From assembly GCA_021325255.1 (NCBI GenBank), contig JAJPHP010000080.1, positions 1 through 64,000 of the forward strand: 64,000 nucleotides of DNA, written 5' to 3'. A program made the position numbers and the translations under genes. Below, in pieces: positions 38,501 through 46,900 of the stretch. Below the pieces are notes generated by a model. It was given only the letters and a program-made list of their open reading frames with translations, searched no databases and was not told the origin of the DNA. Each line of letters opens with the position of its first letter. Position 1 is the first letter of the stretch. Origin of the DNA: Nitrososphaerota archaeon. GTDB taxonomy: Archaea > Thermoproteota > Nitrososphaeria > Nitrososphaerales > CADDZS01.

Positions 38501-38511
38501 TTAAATAATGC
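38501..38511. promoter_or_regulatory. Two-way TATA-like element at the left end
   Basis: TTAAATAATGC, with the preceding TA, gives TATTAAATAAT. Its centre is about 30 nt before the integrase ATG on the plus strand. On the minus strand it reads TTATTTAATA and lies about 50 nt before the MoaD-like GTG. It could therefore serve both genes. Confidence 0.4.
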
Positions 38512-38536
38512 CATCGGAAAGAAAGATTCAGGCGAA

Positions 38537-39670
38537 ATGGCGGCTCAACAAGAAGAAGAGACCTCAGTGGGGTTATTTATCCGTTCTCTTAGGACGCCAA
38601 AGACCGCACGCGCCTATGAGCAGGCCCTTCGTCTGATGTTCAATGGCGATCCGGAAAGTTTCCTTGAGCGTGCCAGGAAGGATAAGAAGGCCGCCGAAGA
38701 CGAATTGATGCAATGGATTTTCGAGGCAAAAGCTCGCTACAGTGGAAGTACCATTCGGACGTGGCTGGCCGCTGTGCGCAGCTTCACTGAGTTCGCCGAA
38801 CTCCCCACACCGCTTAACTGGAAGAAAATCATCAAGACAGCGCCCAAGACGTCAGTCTCGCAGGACCGACCAGTGTCGATAGAGGAAATCAGACAGATTT
38901 TCACAATCGCCGATCTCCGGTTCAAGTTTGTAATCTCGCTGCTTGCAAGCTCGGGGATCCGCGTCGGCGCTTTTGATTACTTTACACTGAAAGACCTGAA
39001 GCCCCTTGAGATCGAAAGCGGAGGACACTTCGAAGAAAACAAGAAGAAAACACGCATCGGTGTTTTACGCGTCTATGCTGGCGAGCCGGAGCAGTACACG
39101 ACGTTTGTCTGCAGTGAGAGCATGGATTTGTTCGAAGCTTACTGCGAAGAGAGAAAGCGCGCCGGAGAGGTTTTGACGCCGGACTCTCCGCTGGTCCGAA
39201 ACCCTGTAAATTTCAAACACAAATCACAAGTTTTGCGAACAAGCTCAGAGTCGGTTGCGTTTTCGCTGAATTATCTATGGCGAAAGGTCGGCCTCAAAAC
39301 ACGCGAGTTTAAAGCGGTCCACGGCTTTCGCAAATTCTTCAAAACGACCCTTGAAGGCGCAGGGATGAAGTCGATTGTGGTCGAGGCGCTGATGGGACAC
39401 CTGAGTCAGCTTGATACCTCGTATTACCGGCCGTCAACGCAGAGCCTCGCGCAAGAGTACGCGAAACATCAGTCCGTCCTTTTTATTGATCCTGCTCTGT
39501 CACTGAAGCAGGAAAACGCCGCGATCATCACGGAGGCACGCAGCGCGATCACGTCGCGCGACGCCGAAGTGGCACTTTTACGCGAGAAGGTGAATATCCT
39601 GAGCGACACTTTGAATCGAATGCAACAAGTTTTAGAAGAGATCAAGTCGAGGTCGCGTCAGAGCGTCTGA
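38537..39670 (+). CDS. int: Tyrosine recombinase / integrase
   Basis: 377 residues from ATG 38537. The N-terminal core-binding domain (LFIRSLRTPKTARAYEQALR, IRTWLAAVRSFTEFAEL) is followed by the catalytic domain with the expected residues: Arg in SSGIRVGAFDY (about 142), HGFRKFF (about 262), MGHLSQ (about 287) and the Tyr nucleophile in DTSYYRPS (about 296). A C-terminal coiled coil of about 50 residues (EVALLREKVNILSDTLNRMQ) follows. It is uninterrupted, unlike SSV-type integrases that split on insertion. Its stop overlaps that of the convergent wHTH gene. Confidence 0.9.
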   Translation: MAAQQEEETSVGLFIRSLRTPKTARAYEQALRLMFNGDPESFLERARKDKKAAEDELMQWIFEAKARYSGSTIRTWLAAVRSFTEFAELPTPLNWKKIIKTAPKTSVSQDRPVSIEEIRQIFTIADLRFKFVISLLASSGIRVGAFDYFTLKDLKPLEIESGGHFEENKKKTRIGVLRVYAGEPEQYTTFVCSESMDLFEAYCEERKRAGEVLTPDSPLVRNPVNFKHKSQVLRTSSESVAFSLNYLWRKVGLKTREFKAVHGFRKFFKTTLEGAGMKSIVVEALMGHLSQLDTSYYRPSTQSLAQEYAKHQSVLFIDPALSLKQENAAIITEARSAITSRDAEVALLREKVNILSDTLNRMQQVLEEIKSRSRQSV

Positions 39671-40347
39671 TCGAGATAGTCCCAGAGCTTGACTAGCCGC
39701 TCTCTGTCGTAGTTGTTGATTCGCATCATTATCGCGTGCCTCAGATTTCTTTCGCCCCCTTTTTGACTGATCTGTCCTGTGCGTTCCAGCTCTTTTGTTT
39801 CGCGCTCGAATTCCTCAAATTGATTTTTCATTGTCTCAGTAATTCGCGAGATCTCTTCATGTTCCTCTTTTGCTAAAGCAACATCTATTGTTTTTACTAT
39901 GTCTCTAAGTTTTTTTTCGGCGAAAAACGGTATCAAGATTTGTGCTGTTTCAGTTCCCCAATGTTTGCAAGTCTCGTAGAAAATGCTGATGTCATTTCTG
40001 GCGTTAAGATCGAACTCTGCGAGTAAAGATTCTGCGGTTTTCGCGTGAATGTTGAAGTAGCGATCTGCGATAGCAGTCAGCACCCCTAACTCGCTGAGCC
40101 AGAAAGTCGGAAAATGATTTCCGTGAAACTCTTTGCTCCAGTGAGGCCCGCATTGCTGTATCAAACCTTTTTCGATCAATGCTTTAGCTGCATTGTGCAC
40201 GGGATGGTATGTGCGTTCGAGTTGCCGCGCGACTTCGTTCAACGTTAGATTGCCTCGTTCCGCAAATTCGCGCAGGACGCTTCTCTGAAGCGACGGAAGC
40301 GCGTAGTACCTCATCGTCTTATGTCCTTTTTTCGCATTTTTCGACAT
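39658..40347 (-). CDS. Winged-helix transcription factor of the element
   Basis: 229 residues from ATG 40345-40347, about 28 nt from a TATA-like box and so probably leaderless. The N-terminal winged helix reads SLQRSVLREFAERGNLTLNE, VARQLERTYHPVHNAAKALI, EKGLIQQ. The second half is a long charged helical region (EEISRITETMKNQFEEFERE) that may dimerise. It faces the ribbon-helix-helix gene across a short region rich in TATGTC/GACATA repeats. Together the pair looks like a control switch. Confidence 0.7.
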   Translation of the reverse strand: MSKNAKKGHKTMRYYALPSLQRSVLREFAERGNLTLNEVARQLERTYHPVHNAAKALIEKGLIQQCGPHWSKEFHGNHFPTFWLSELGVLTAIADRYFNIHAKTAESLLAEFDLNARNDISIFYETCKHWGTETAQILIPFFAEKKLRDIVKTIDVALAKEEHEEISRITETMKNQFEEFERETKELERTGQISQKGGERNLRHAIMMRINNYDRERLVKLWDYLDQTL

Positions 40348-40380
40348 ATGTCTTATGTTGAGGCGAGACATAATATACTT
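40320..40380. promoter_or_regulatory. Divergent promoter with TATGTC/GACATA operator array
   Basis: TATGTC at 40320-40325, the palindrome GACATATGTC at 40343-40352 and GACATA at 40367-40372 are spaced about 20-23 bp apart. AATATACTT at 40372-40380 is a TATA-like box placed about 25 nt from the RHH start on one strand and from the wHTH start on the other. Spacing at two helical turns suggests cooperative binding. Confidence 0.5.
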
Positions 40381-40399
40381 GTCGTTTCATTGTCTTTTC

Positions 40400-40555
40400 A
40401 TGAAAAGTCTGCAACGAACAATCCGCATTTCGGACCAGCTCTGGGACAGAGTGAACGAAGCAGCTCGGCAAGACGGCGTCAGCGCGAGTGAATTTGTGAG
40501 GACTGCGATTGTAGAACGACTCAGTAAGCATAAGGAGGCGCTTATCTTCGCGTGA
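40400..40555 (+). CDS. Ribbon-helix-helix (CopG-like) protein
   Basis: 51 residues from ATG 40400. LQRTIRISDQLWDRVNEAAR followed by QDGVSASEFVRTAIVERLSK is the beta-strand, helix, GxSxSEFVRxA turn, helix pattern of the RHH fold; such proteins bind operators as dimers. First gene of the rightward replication operon, and probably autoregulatory. Likely leaderless given the TATA-like box at 40372. Its stop overlaps the GTG of the next small gene. Confidence 0.75.
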   Translation: MKSLQRTIRISDQLWDRVNEAARQDGVSASEFVRTAIVERLSKHKEALIFA

Positions 40556-40686
40556 ACGACGAAATTCTCGCCCGCGCAGCAAGGGCGCTTAAGGAGATAG
40601 AGCAAACGCGAGCCAGGCTCAGGGAGCTCGACTCGCGCCTTTCTGTGGAGGTAGGTCGGAATGGAAGTAGCGCAGAGCGGGCATAA
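40552..40686 (+). CDS. Small coiled-coil protein of the element
   Basis: 44 residues from GTG 40552, overlapping the RHH stop (GTGA) and preceded by AAGGAGG. The sequence is one amphipathic helix (EILARAARALKEIEQTRARL, RELDSRLSVEVG). Too short for ordinary gene callers, but translational coupling on both sides supports it. Function unknown. Confidence 0.5.
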   Translation: MNDEILARAARALKEIEQTRARLRELDSRLSVEVGRNGSSAERA

Positions 40687-40930
40687 AAAGTTAGAACTTC
40701 GCTGTAGGTGCCATGTGCCGGCTCGCGAGTTCGAGAGTTTTGACCAGCTTTTCTTGCATAATCGAAGATTTTTGAATGCGACTACGCGCGCGCGCTCGAA
40801 AAAAGCAGAAGCGAGGCACTGTCAGGGCGATGCGTGCCTGCTCATTTTAGAGACGATGCGCTTTGATTGTTTTTGCGACTGCTGGGGGTGTGTTCTGGCA
40901 CGGGAGGAGGAGCAAGAGCGCGAGCAATGA
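40661..40930 (+). CDS. Cysteine-rich small protein of the element
   Basis: 89 residues from ATG 40661, overlapping the previous frame by 26 nt and the MCM-like start by four bases (ATGA). Cysteines and histidines cluster: LRCRCHVPA, ARHCQGDACL and DCFCDCWGCVL, suggesting zinc binding. The Glu-rich tail is low in complexity. Overlap on both sides with operon genes is the main coding evidence. Confidence 0.5.
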   Translation: MEVAQSGHKKLELRCRCHVPAREFESFDQLFLHNRRFLNATTRARSKKAEARHCQGDACLLILETMRFDCFCDCWGCVLAREEEQEREQ

Positions 40931-43047
40931 GCGAACTTATCACTCTGGGGCATATCAACGAAATCGAAAACCCCGCGCATCTGGAGAAAACAGTACGAGT
41001 TAGGGCAGTAGTGAGCTCAACTTCAATCACGTACTCTGCGCCGTCGAAGATCAAGGTAAATGAGGATGTTACAATCGAAATTGCGTCTGACGATGCGATA
41101 CTTCTGCAACTAGTCAACGTGAGTGCTGACTTGAAAAACAAGCGACTCGGTGCGTATATCACGTCTCGCATTTTCCCCGCGAAACTTTCAACATTCAAAG
41201 TTGAAGAATCCAGGGCGGTGTACTGGCTCAAAGTCCGCCCCGAGATTTTTTCTTTGCAAACCATGGACGGGAAGGTTGTTGACGAGGAGGGTTTTGAGTA
41301 CAAAACCTTTGACGTTTTCGTGGTAGCAGACAAGCAGATTGTGTTTTCGCCGTCCAGCGTGGTGATTCTCATTGGAAAAGTTGTTCCCAACCCGCGCTCG
41401 CAGACGCTGAGTTTGCTTGCGAGTTCTGTTGAATTTCCTGAGGAGCTTGACTCTTTTGATGTTACAAAGCTCTCTCGTCTCAAGGCGAAAATGGACTCTC
41501 TCGTAGGAGTAGAGGAGCGCCTAAACTGGATTCTGTCAAATTTCGAAATATACTCACAGATAATAAACAGGCGCAACGTCGCATTGGGATGCCTCTTAGT
41601 TCATTTCACGCCACTTTACGTCAAACTCAATGGCGACGTCGTGCGCGGTTGGGGAAATGGACTAGTTCAGGGCGATTCTACTACGGGCAAGAGCGCGACG
41701 GAGCAGAAGCTTGAGAGATTGCTCCAGGGCGGGGCGTACATCACGGCGGAGACAGCTTCCCAAGTCGGACTTGTCGGATCTGCTGTCCAGAAAGAGCAGG
41801 GAGGATGGTACGTGGATTGGGGCTTCCTACCGCTTCAGGACAGGAAGTTGCTTGCAATCGACGGTTCGCACAAACTGTCTATGTCTAATTGGGGTTCGCT
41901 TGCTGAATCCGAGAGAAGCGGAGTAGTGACGATCGCGAAAGCAGCGAAGGAACAGACGTGGGCGCGGACTAGGCAGATTAAGATTGCAAACGCCCTAGAC
42001 CGTGACACTTGGCAGACAAAGAACTTGCGAGATTTTCTCTACGATGCCCAAGCAGTAGCAAGCATCCTCGACAAAATCAGCATCGCAAGACTCGATTTTG
42101 CTGTGTTTGCATCTACCCAAGAGGTCAAGCCTGATGATGTTAACAAAGAACATGCTGGGAAATACGATGAAGATCTTGAATTGCTATCGGAGGCCCAGAA
42201 GTGGGCGTGGAGCTCAAAAGTCAACATCGTATATGAAGACTCAGCTTTGAAACTAATCCTCTCGGAGGCCACGGGACTTTACAAGATGTTCCATGTCGAT
42301 GCTATACCCTTGGTCTCTATCGACATGAAATACAAGCTTGGGCGACTTGCTGCCGCACTTGCTTTGCTAACTCTCTCGACAGAAAACTTTGAGACTGTCA
42401 CTGTAAAGAAAGAGCACGTCGAGAGAGTTGTGACATTCTTGAGCGAAGAGTACAGGCGGGCGGGCCTCAACGTGCTTGCGCAGCTTGAGAAGAACGAAAC
42501 GCTCGAAGAGGCAGAGATTGATGGGATAATATTTGAGATGTGTAAGCTGTTAGATCAAGACATGGTGAAAGGTGAGGATGGCGTACCACTTGCGTATCCT
42601 AAAGTCGTGAGTATCTTCAAACATCTAGTTGTCGCAGGCAGAACGACCAAGGCGGAGCTAAAACAGACGTTTGACCTCCCAGAGAAGAATGTCCTTCTCC
42701 CGCTTGTGGCTTATCTTCAGGAGCAAGGATTGGTCAGGGGAGGCAAGGGCTACTATGCAACCTCGAAGGTTATACAGCTCTGGAGGGCGCGTTTTGCCAC
42801 GCTTGCCACGATTGCCACGGTCAAAAAAGGAGGGGGGGTAGATCAGAAAGACAAGCCAAATCAGGGGGGGTTCTTTTTTGAGGATAGCAAGGATGGCAAG
42901 CGTGGCAAAATTCTAGGCTCAGACCTGATTTTCACCAGAATCGAGAAGCGGGAAGGGCTGTATCTCACGTGCAAAGAGCATCCAGAAGGCTACTTCCTGG
43001 CTCCGACCGAGTGGAACGCCCACGTGGGGTCGATGCACAAGGCGTGA
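40927..43047 (+). CDS. Divergent MCM-like replicative helicase
   Basis: 706 residues from ATG 40927. An N-terminal OB-type region with FSPSSVVILIGKVV (compare the PRS motif of MCM) leads to the AAA+ core: Walker A QGDSTTGKSATEQKL, ITAETASQVGLVGSAVQKEQ, Walker B KLLAIDGSHKLS, VVTIAKAAKEQTWARTRQI and an arginine-finger-like ISIARLDFAVF. In Walker B the catalytic Glu of the MCM consensus (IDE) is Gly. A winged helix follows near 560-640, then a C-terminal TCKEH...WNAHVGSMH that could be a zinc finger. Its job should be unwinding at the element's origin together with the PrimPol encoded next. Confidence 0.78.
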   Translation: MSELITLGHINEIENPAHLEKTVRVRAVVSSTSITYSAPSKIKVNEDVTIEIASDDAILLQLVNVSADLKNKRLGAYITSRIFPAKLSTFKVEESRAVYWLKVRPEIFSLQTMDGKVVDEEGFEYKTFDVFVVADKQIVFSPSSVVILIGKVVPNPRSQTLSLLASSVEFPEELDSFDVTKLSRLKAKMDSLVGVEERLNWILSNFEIYSQIINRRNVALGCLLVHFTPLYVKLNGDVVRGWGNGLVQGDSTTGKSATEQKLERLLQGGAYITAETASQVGLVGSAVQKEQGGWYVDWGFLPLQDRKLLAIDGSHKLSMSNWGSLAESERSGVVTIAKAAKEQTWARTRQIKIANALDRDTWQTKNLRDFLYDAQAVASILDKISIARLDFAVFASTQEVKPDDVNKEHAGKYDEDLELLSEAQKWAWSSKVNIVYEDSALKLILSEATGLYKMFHVDAIPLVSIDMKYKLGRLAAALALLTLSTENFETVTVKKEHVERVVTFLSEEYRRAGLNVLAQLEKNETLEEAEIDGIIFEMCKLLDQDMVKGEDGVPLAYPKVVSIFKHLVVAGRTTKAELKQTFDLPEKNVLLPLVAYLQEQGLVRGGKGYYATSKVIQLWRARFATLATIATVKKGGGVDQKDKPNQGGFFFEDSKDGKRGKILGSDLIFTRIEKREGLYLTCKEHPEGYFLAPTEWNAHVGSMHKA

Positions 43048-43054
43048 TGCAAAA

Positions 43055-43984
43055 ATGACTGAGCAACTTCAAACTTTCCGTCCGCCTTTCACAATCCAGG
43101 GTTACATCCGGCTATACAGGAAGCTGGGATTCAACGTCTTTCCCCTCAAACCTCGAACAAAGGACGAGTTTTTGTTCCCGTCGTGGGGGGAATTTCAAAC
43201 CAGGGCGATTACAGAAGAGGAGATCCGCAAATTCTGGCCGGCGAACACCCAAAACAACGTCGCGATTGTTACCGGCGTGATCTCTAACCTCTGGGTCCTC
43301 GACTTTGATTCAATTCAGGCATACGAAAAGGCCTTTTCTGAAGAGGAGCGGACAAAACTAGAGTCCTCGACGCTTGTAGTGAGGACGGGCAAGGGAATAC
43401 ATGCGTACTTCAGAGCGCCGGCCGGGCAAGAGGGGAGAAACCAGGCGTATGAAACACAGTTCGGTCACGTTGACGTGAGAGCTGAGGGCGGATACGTCGT
43501 GGCTGCACCGTCTGTACACCCCTCTGGGCGATTGTACACGATTGTCAGCTCAGCGTGTACAGTCCAGGGCGCCGACCTTGAGCTTGTTGGCTTTGTTCTA
43601 AAGCGACTCGGCTATGAAAAGAAGGAGTACAAAGCACTCGCGTCAGACTATGCAGAAGCATTCAAACTTGCTTGTGAGAACGATGAAGAGCTCCGAGACC
43701 TCTACTCAGGCGCATGGCAAAAGTGGGTGAAAAAGACACGCTCCGAGGCAGAGTTCAGATTAGTTAGAAAACTCGTTCGCATTGGATTCTCTGACGAAAC
43801 AATCACCGAAATTATGGACTCGTGCAGCATTGGCAAGTGGCAGGAAAAGGAAGAGTCGTATCGAAAACTCACGCTCGAAAAGGCCCGGCGCTCAGTGATT
43901 GATTCAAGGTTGGCACATGATATGAAAAAGAAGAAAGTAGCATCGTACACTGTACAGCCCGATGGATCAGTGAAAGTGAATTGA
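43055..43984 (+). CDS. PrimPol (bifunctional primase/polymerase domain) replication protein
   Basis: 309 residues from ATG 43055, seven bases after the helicase stop. The prim-pol domain reads YRKLGFNVFPLKPRTKDEFL, NVAIVTGVISNLWVLDFDS with the catalytic Asp pair, VVRTGKGIHAYFRAP and DVRAEGGYVVAAPSVHPSG with its conserved His. A C-terminal helical region of about 130 residues follows. Such proteins make primers and extend them on plasmids and viruses. Adjacent to an MCM-like helicase it forms a minimal replication module. Confidence 0.82.
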   Translation: MTEQLQTFRPPFTIQGYIRLYRKLGFNVFPLKPRTKDEFLFPSWGEFQTRAITEEEIRKFWPANTQNNVAIVTGVISNLWVLDFDSIQAYEKAFSEEERTKLESSTLVVRTGKGIHAYFRAPAGQEGRNQAYETQFGHVDVRAEGGYVVAAPSVHPSGRLYTIVSSACTVQGADLELVGFVLKRLGYEKKEYKALASDYAEAFKLACENDEELRDLYSGAWQKWVKKTRSEAEFRLVRKLVRIGFSDETITEIMDSCSIGKWQEKEESYRKLTLEKARRSVIDSRLAHDMKKKKVASYTVQPDGSVKVN

Positions 43985-44052
43985 GCACGTACAGCAGGGT
44001 GTACACGCCCGTACACCCCCTATTTGTGAGTAAGAAAGTGAATCAATGAAAA

Positions 44053-44367
44053 ATGGGTAAAGCAATAGTAGAAGAAAAATGCAAACAATGTGCGAAGGTC
44101 GGAAAAGAAGCGAGTTTTTGGACTTCAACCGACCTTGAAAAACACCTGCAAAGCGTCCACGGCGTGACATTGAACAAAGAGGCCAAGCGCCTGACAGGCC
44201 TGTATTCGCAGTTTTTGAACAAAGACGTTGAATTGCACATCAGAGGAAGAGATCAGCCCCTCACATGCAAGGTGATTGAAGTGAGCGCATACGACATTCT
44301 CGTTGAGTCGGCCGGGAAGACGTCTCTCATCCCCAAGCATGCCGTTGATATGCTTTCAGCGGGGTAG
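44053..44367 (+). CDS. C2H2 zinc finger fused to an Lsm/Hfq-like domain
   Basis: 104 residues from ATG 44053. Residues 8-38 form a zinc finger, KCKQCAKVG then WTSTDLEKHLQSVHGV (CxxC, HxxxxH). Residues about 55-100 (LNKDVELHIRGRDQPLTCKV, IEVSAYDILVESAGKTSLIP, KHAVDML) match the Sm-fold pattern and the Hfq-like ending in which a buried strand is followed by KHA. It may bind RNA or act as a regulator of the element. The last 12 nt overlap the convergent gene. Confidence 0.6.
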   Translation: MGKAIVEEKCKQCAKVGKEASFWTSTDLEKHLQSVHGVTLNKEAKRLTGLYSQFLNKDVELHIRGRDQPLTCKVIEVSAYDILVESAGKTSLIPKHAVDMLSAG

Positions 44368-44790
44368 CTGCCGGACGTTCTCGGGGCTGAGCCAGTGTTC
44401 AGCTTCGAGGACTTCCTTGATCGCGCGCAAATAGGCTTCGAGCGCTTGCAAGCGCGCGTCGCACGTCACGCGCGACAGTTCATACTCCGTCCGCGCGCGG
44501 TCGTATTTTTGCATGTAAACGTCGTGCAATTTTTGCTTGCTCGCTTCCTGCGCGGAAGCCAGATAGACCTCAAACAGGCCGACCATTTTTTCCTGACTTG
44601 GCTTGAAGAGTGATTTAACCTGCGTCTTTGCGCAGATCGCGCCGTACTGCAGCAGTTTCAGGGCGTCGAACGGCGCGCTGAGGTCCTTTTCGAGCAATCG
44701 CATCTGCGCTTCGTTGACATAATCCCAGGCAAGAAAGTACGGACCAAGAACTTCGTAGCGAACGGTCGGCGGGAAGTTCTGTTCCGGCAT
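44356..44790 (-). CDS. Helical protein of the element, unknown
   Basis: 144 residues, nearly all helix (FDALKLLQYGAICAKTQVKS, EYELSRVTCDARLQALEAYL). Last gene of a leftward three-gene operon with the 226-residue protein and the P-loop ATPase. No membrane segment or metal motif. No family recognised. Confidence 0.6.
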   Translation of the reverse strand: MPEQNFPPTVRYEVLGPYFLAWDYVNEAQMRLLEKDLSAPFDALKLLQYGAICAKTQVKSLFKPSQEKMVGLFEVYLASAQEASKQKLHDVYMQKYDRARTEYELSRVTCDARLQALEAYLRAIKEVLEAEHWLSPENVRQLPR

Positions 44791-44796
44791 TTTATT

Positions 44797-45477
44797 TTAT
44801 TTTGCCCCCTGTGAGAACAGAGCCTGCTGAAGCAGCGCTCTGCTCTGCGGACTGAGCAGCGCGCTGATCGTTGCCGTGATCTCGGCAATCTGCGGCTCGG
44901 CCCAGACCAGAAAACGAGAACGCATCGCGTCGAACGTTGAATGAGTTAAAATCTCCTGCCAGAAAAAGACGTGCGCCCAGAGTGGGATCACATCGTCATA
45001 CTTTCCGCGCCGGACGTCCTCCCACGTATCTTCGTTTGGGGGTTTGGGAAGGAACTCCGCAGCATTCGCGGTGAATGCTTGCCACAAAGACTGAGCCTCT
45101 GATTCTGTGCGATACGCAAAGAGGATTCGCGTTTTTCCAATCCACGGAGCGATATATCGTTGAAAGGCCTCCGGCGTCCGATCGCAAGGCCACGAAAGCC
45201 CGACGGAGCCGTCGTCGCGCACGCGCGCCAGCAAAAAAGTCGTGTTAACGAGACTCAGACGCTCTAAAAGATCGTTGGATACATCTGCGCGCATCTCTTC
45301 TGGAACCTGATAGGCCGCCTGAATCACGAGCTGGTTTTTGCGGCTGGGTAACTCGTTGAGCGACGCGGCAAGGCACTTGATTATGAGAATCTCGTGTATT
45401 GGAGGGGATCGGCTAGGCGCGCGAACGCGCGCGCTCTGCTCGGCGAGTCGCTGTTTCACTTCATCGGATACGCTCAC
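44797..45477 (-). CDS. Unknown protein of the ATPase operon
   Basis: 226 residues; its start overlaps the ATPase stop by four bases, so it is translationally coupled. Composition is that of a soluble alpha/beta protein (IHEILIIKCLAASLNELPSR, TTFLLARVRDDGSVGLSWPC). Tight coupling to the ATPase suggests they act together. No family recognised. Confidence 0.6.
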   Translation of the reverse strand: MSVSDEVKQRLAEQSARVRAPSRSPPIHEILIIKCLAASLNELPSRKNQLVIQAAYQVPEEMRADVSNDLLERLSLVNTTFLLARVRDDGSVGLSWPCDRTPEAFQRYIAPWIGKTRILFAYRTESEAQSLWQAFTANAAEFLPKPPNEDTWEDVRRGKYDDVIPLWAHVFFWQEILTHSTFDAMRSRFLVWAEPQIAEITATISALLSPQSRALLQQALFSQGAK

Positions 45478-46721
45478 GCCGATTGCACCCTCTTTTGGTT
45501 CGACAGTTTGATTGCCTCGCTGCGAGAGCGGCCGACAAACTCTCTCACCCTGTCCGAGCCTGCCCTCTCACAGACAGAGCACCTGCCCTGCATCCCGACC
45601 TTGACGTCGTGACGGACGATCTCTTTGTGCACGACGGTTTTCGAGCCAAAGCCCAATTCGACCGCAAGCGCTTCTTCCGAAATTCCCTCGGAGGAGTAGC
45701 GCTCAACAATCGTTTTGTGTCGCGCGTCCATGTCTGGGTCGCCCCTCTCTTCTGGCACTTTGACCTCTCCCATCGAACCGGGGCGCTGGCCTTTTTCGAG
45801 TCCCAAAAGCGAGAGGATGGGCTCCGTTTCTATCTTGTGCCACGTCGTTCCTTTCTTCATTAGACCGTTCGCATTGGGAAGCGAGTTGAACCCCGCGCCG
45901 ATTGCTGCGTGGCGCTTGGTCAGCATGATTAATTCGGCGGGATCCATCGTAGCGACCCAGTCAGGATCGTAATAACTGTAAAGGAAACGGAACTCGTCCG
46001 GCAAACCTTCGAAGCCCTGATTCTTGAAGGTGATATAATCCGCAATCGCGCGAACGTCCAGATCGATTGACTTGACCCTCACGCTGTCAACGCCGAAAGC
46101 GGTGCCGTGGTGGCGTGCTTCTCTCAGCATGAAGACCATCATCGCCTTGGCTTCTTTGCTGTCCTTGTACAGTTTCAAGCGCGCGTAGAGAAGGTTTGCA
46201 GCCTCGCGAACGATAGCATACACGATCCGATCCCAGAAGAGGCGTTCTTCGTAAAGGAGAAGCAGCGCATCCTGCATTCGCTCGTAATACTCGTCCGAAG
46301 ATTCGTAAAAGGCGAAGGAGTTTACAATCACGCGATATTTGGCAAAGTCCTCAAGTGTCAGCTCGCGCATCGGCTTTTGTGCATACAGGCGAGCATTCGC
46401 GCCCGTGACAACGTTCTTGTCGCCGGTAAGGAGCAAGATGGGGAGGTCTTTCACCATTGGATTCCTCAGCCACGCAAGACCCTCAAGGTCATGCGAGGAT
46501 TGAAGGTCGAACACAGTATTGCCGCGCGCGAGCACCTGCTCGCCGATGGCTTCGAGCTCCGCCGACTTGCCGCCGCCTCTCCCGCCAATTGTAAACCACA
46601 AGTCAGGGCGGTCGTACCGCAGAACAGCCGAGTGCCTGACCCACGCGATGTTGAAAACGTTGTCCGTATAGTAAAGCGGCTCGGGTCGCTTCCAGGCGTT
46701 GAGCAGTACGGGGTTGGTCAT
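45474..46721 (-). CDS. P-loop ATPase of the element (HerA/FtsK-like, possibly packaging or DNA transfer)
   Basis: 415 residues. Walker A is WFTIGGRGGGKSAELEAIG near residue 45. A hydrophobic strand ending in Glu, IVYAIVREAANLLYARLK, is the probable Walker B. AMMVFMLREARHHGTAFGVD resembles the strand-and-helix region with the sensor Gln/Asn of HerA/FtsK ATPases. The C-terminal part has an HTH-like stretch (EEALAVELGFGSKTVVHKEI) and a CSVCERAG knuckle. Archaeal viruses use such ATPases for packaging and plasmids for transfer or partition; sequence alone does not decide. A TATA-like ACTATATC lies about 27 nt before the start. Confidence 0.65.
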   Translation of the reverse strand: MTNPVLLNAWKRPEPLYYTDNVFNIAWVRHSAVLRYDRPDLWFTIGGRGGGKSAELEAIGEQVLARGNTVFDLQSSHDLEGLAWLRNPMVKDLPILLLTGDKNVVTGANARLYAQKPMRELTLEDFAKYRVIVNSFAFYESSDEYYERMQDALLLLYEERLFWDRIVYAIVREAANLLYARLKLYKDSKEAKAMMVFMLREARHHGTAFGVDSVRVKSIDLDVRAIADYITFKNQGFEGLPDEFRFLYSYYDPDWVATMDPAELIMLTKRHAAIGAGFNSLPNANGLMKKGTTWHKIETEPILSLLGLEKGQRPGSMGEVKVPEERGDPDMDARHKTIVERYSSEGISEEALAVELGFGSKTVVHKEIVRHDVKVGMQGRCSVCERAGSDRVREFVGRSRSEAIKLSNQKRVQSA

Positions 46722-46900
46722 GGATACTTCTTCAAGGATGAGAGACAGATATAGTGTTAGTTTCGCTTTAGCAGGAAGTTGTCACTGTCAACCTCAAACG
46801 GAGCAAAAAATTGCGTGGGCGTGTTAGTTTTTTCATGGCGGCCAAACCATGCTGATTCAATTCAAAGAAGATTTAGCAGAGCAAGCCTTGGTTTTTTCAC

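Noticed and set aside
40842..41576. Long minus-strand frame opposite the MCM-like gene
   Set aside because: Antisense shadow; Ser-rich with no fold, while the plus strand carries clear helicase motifs.
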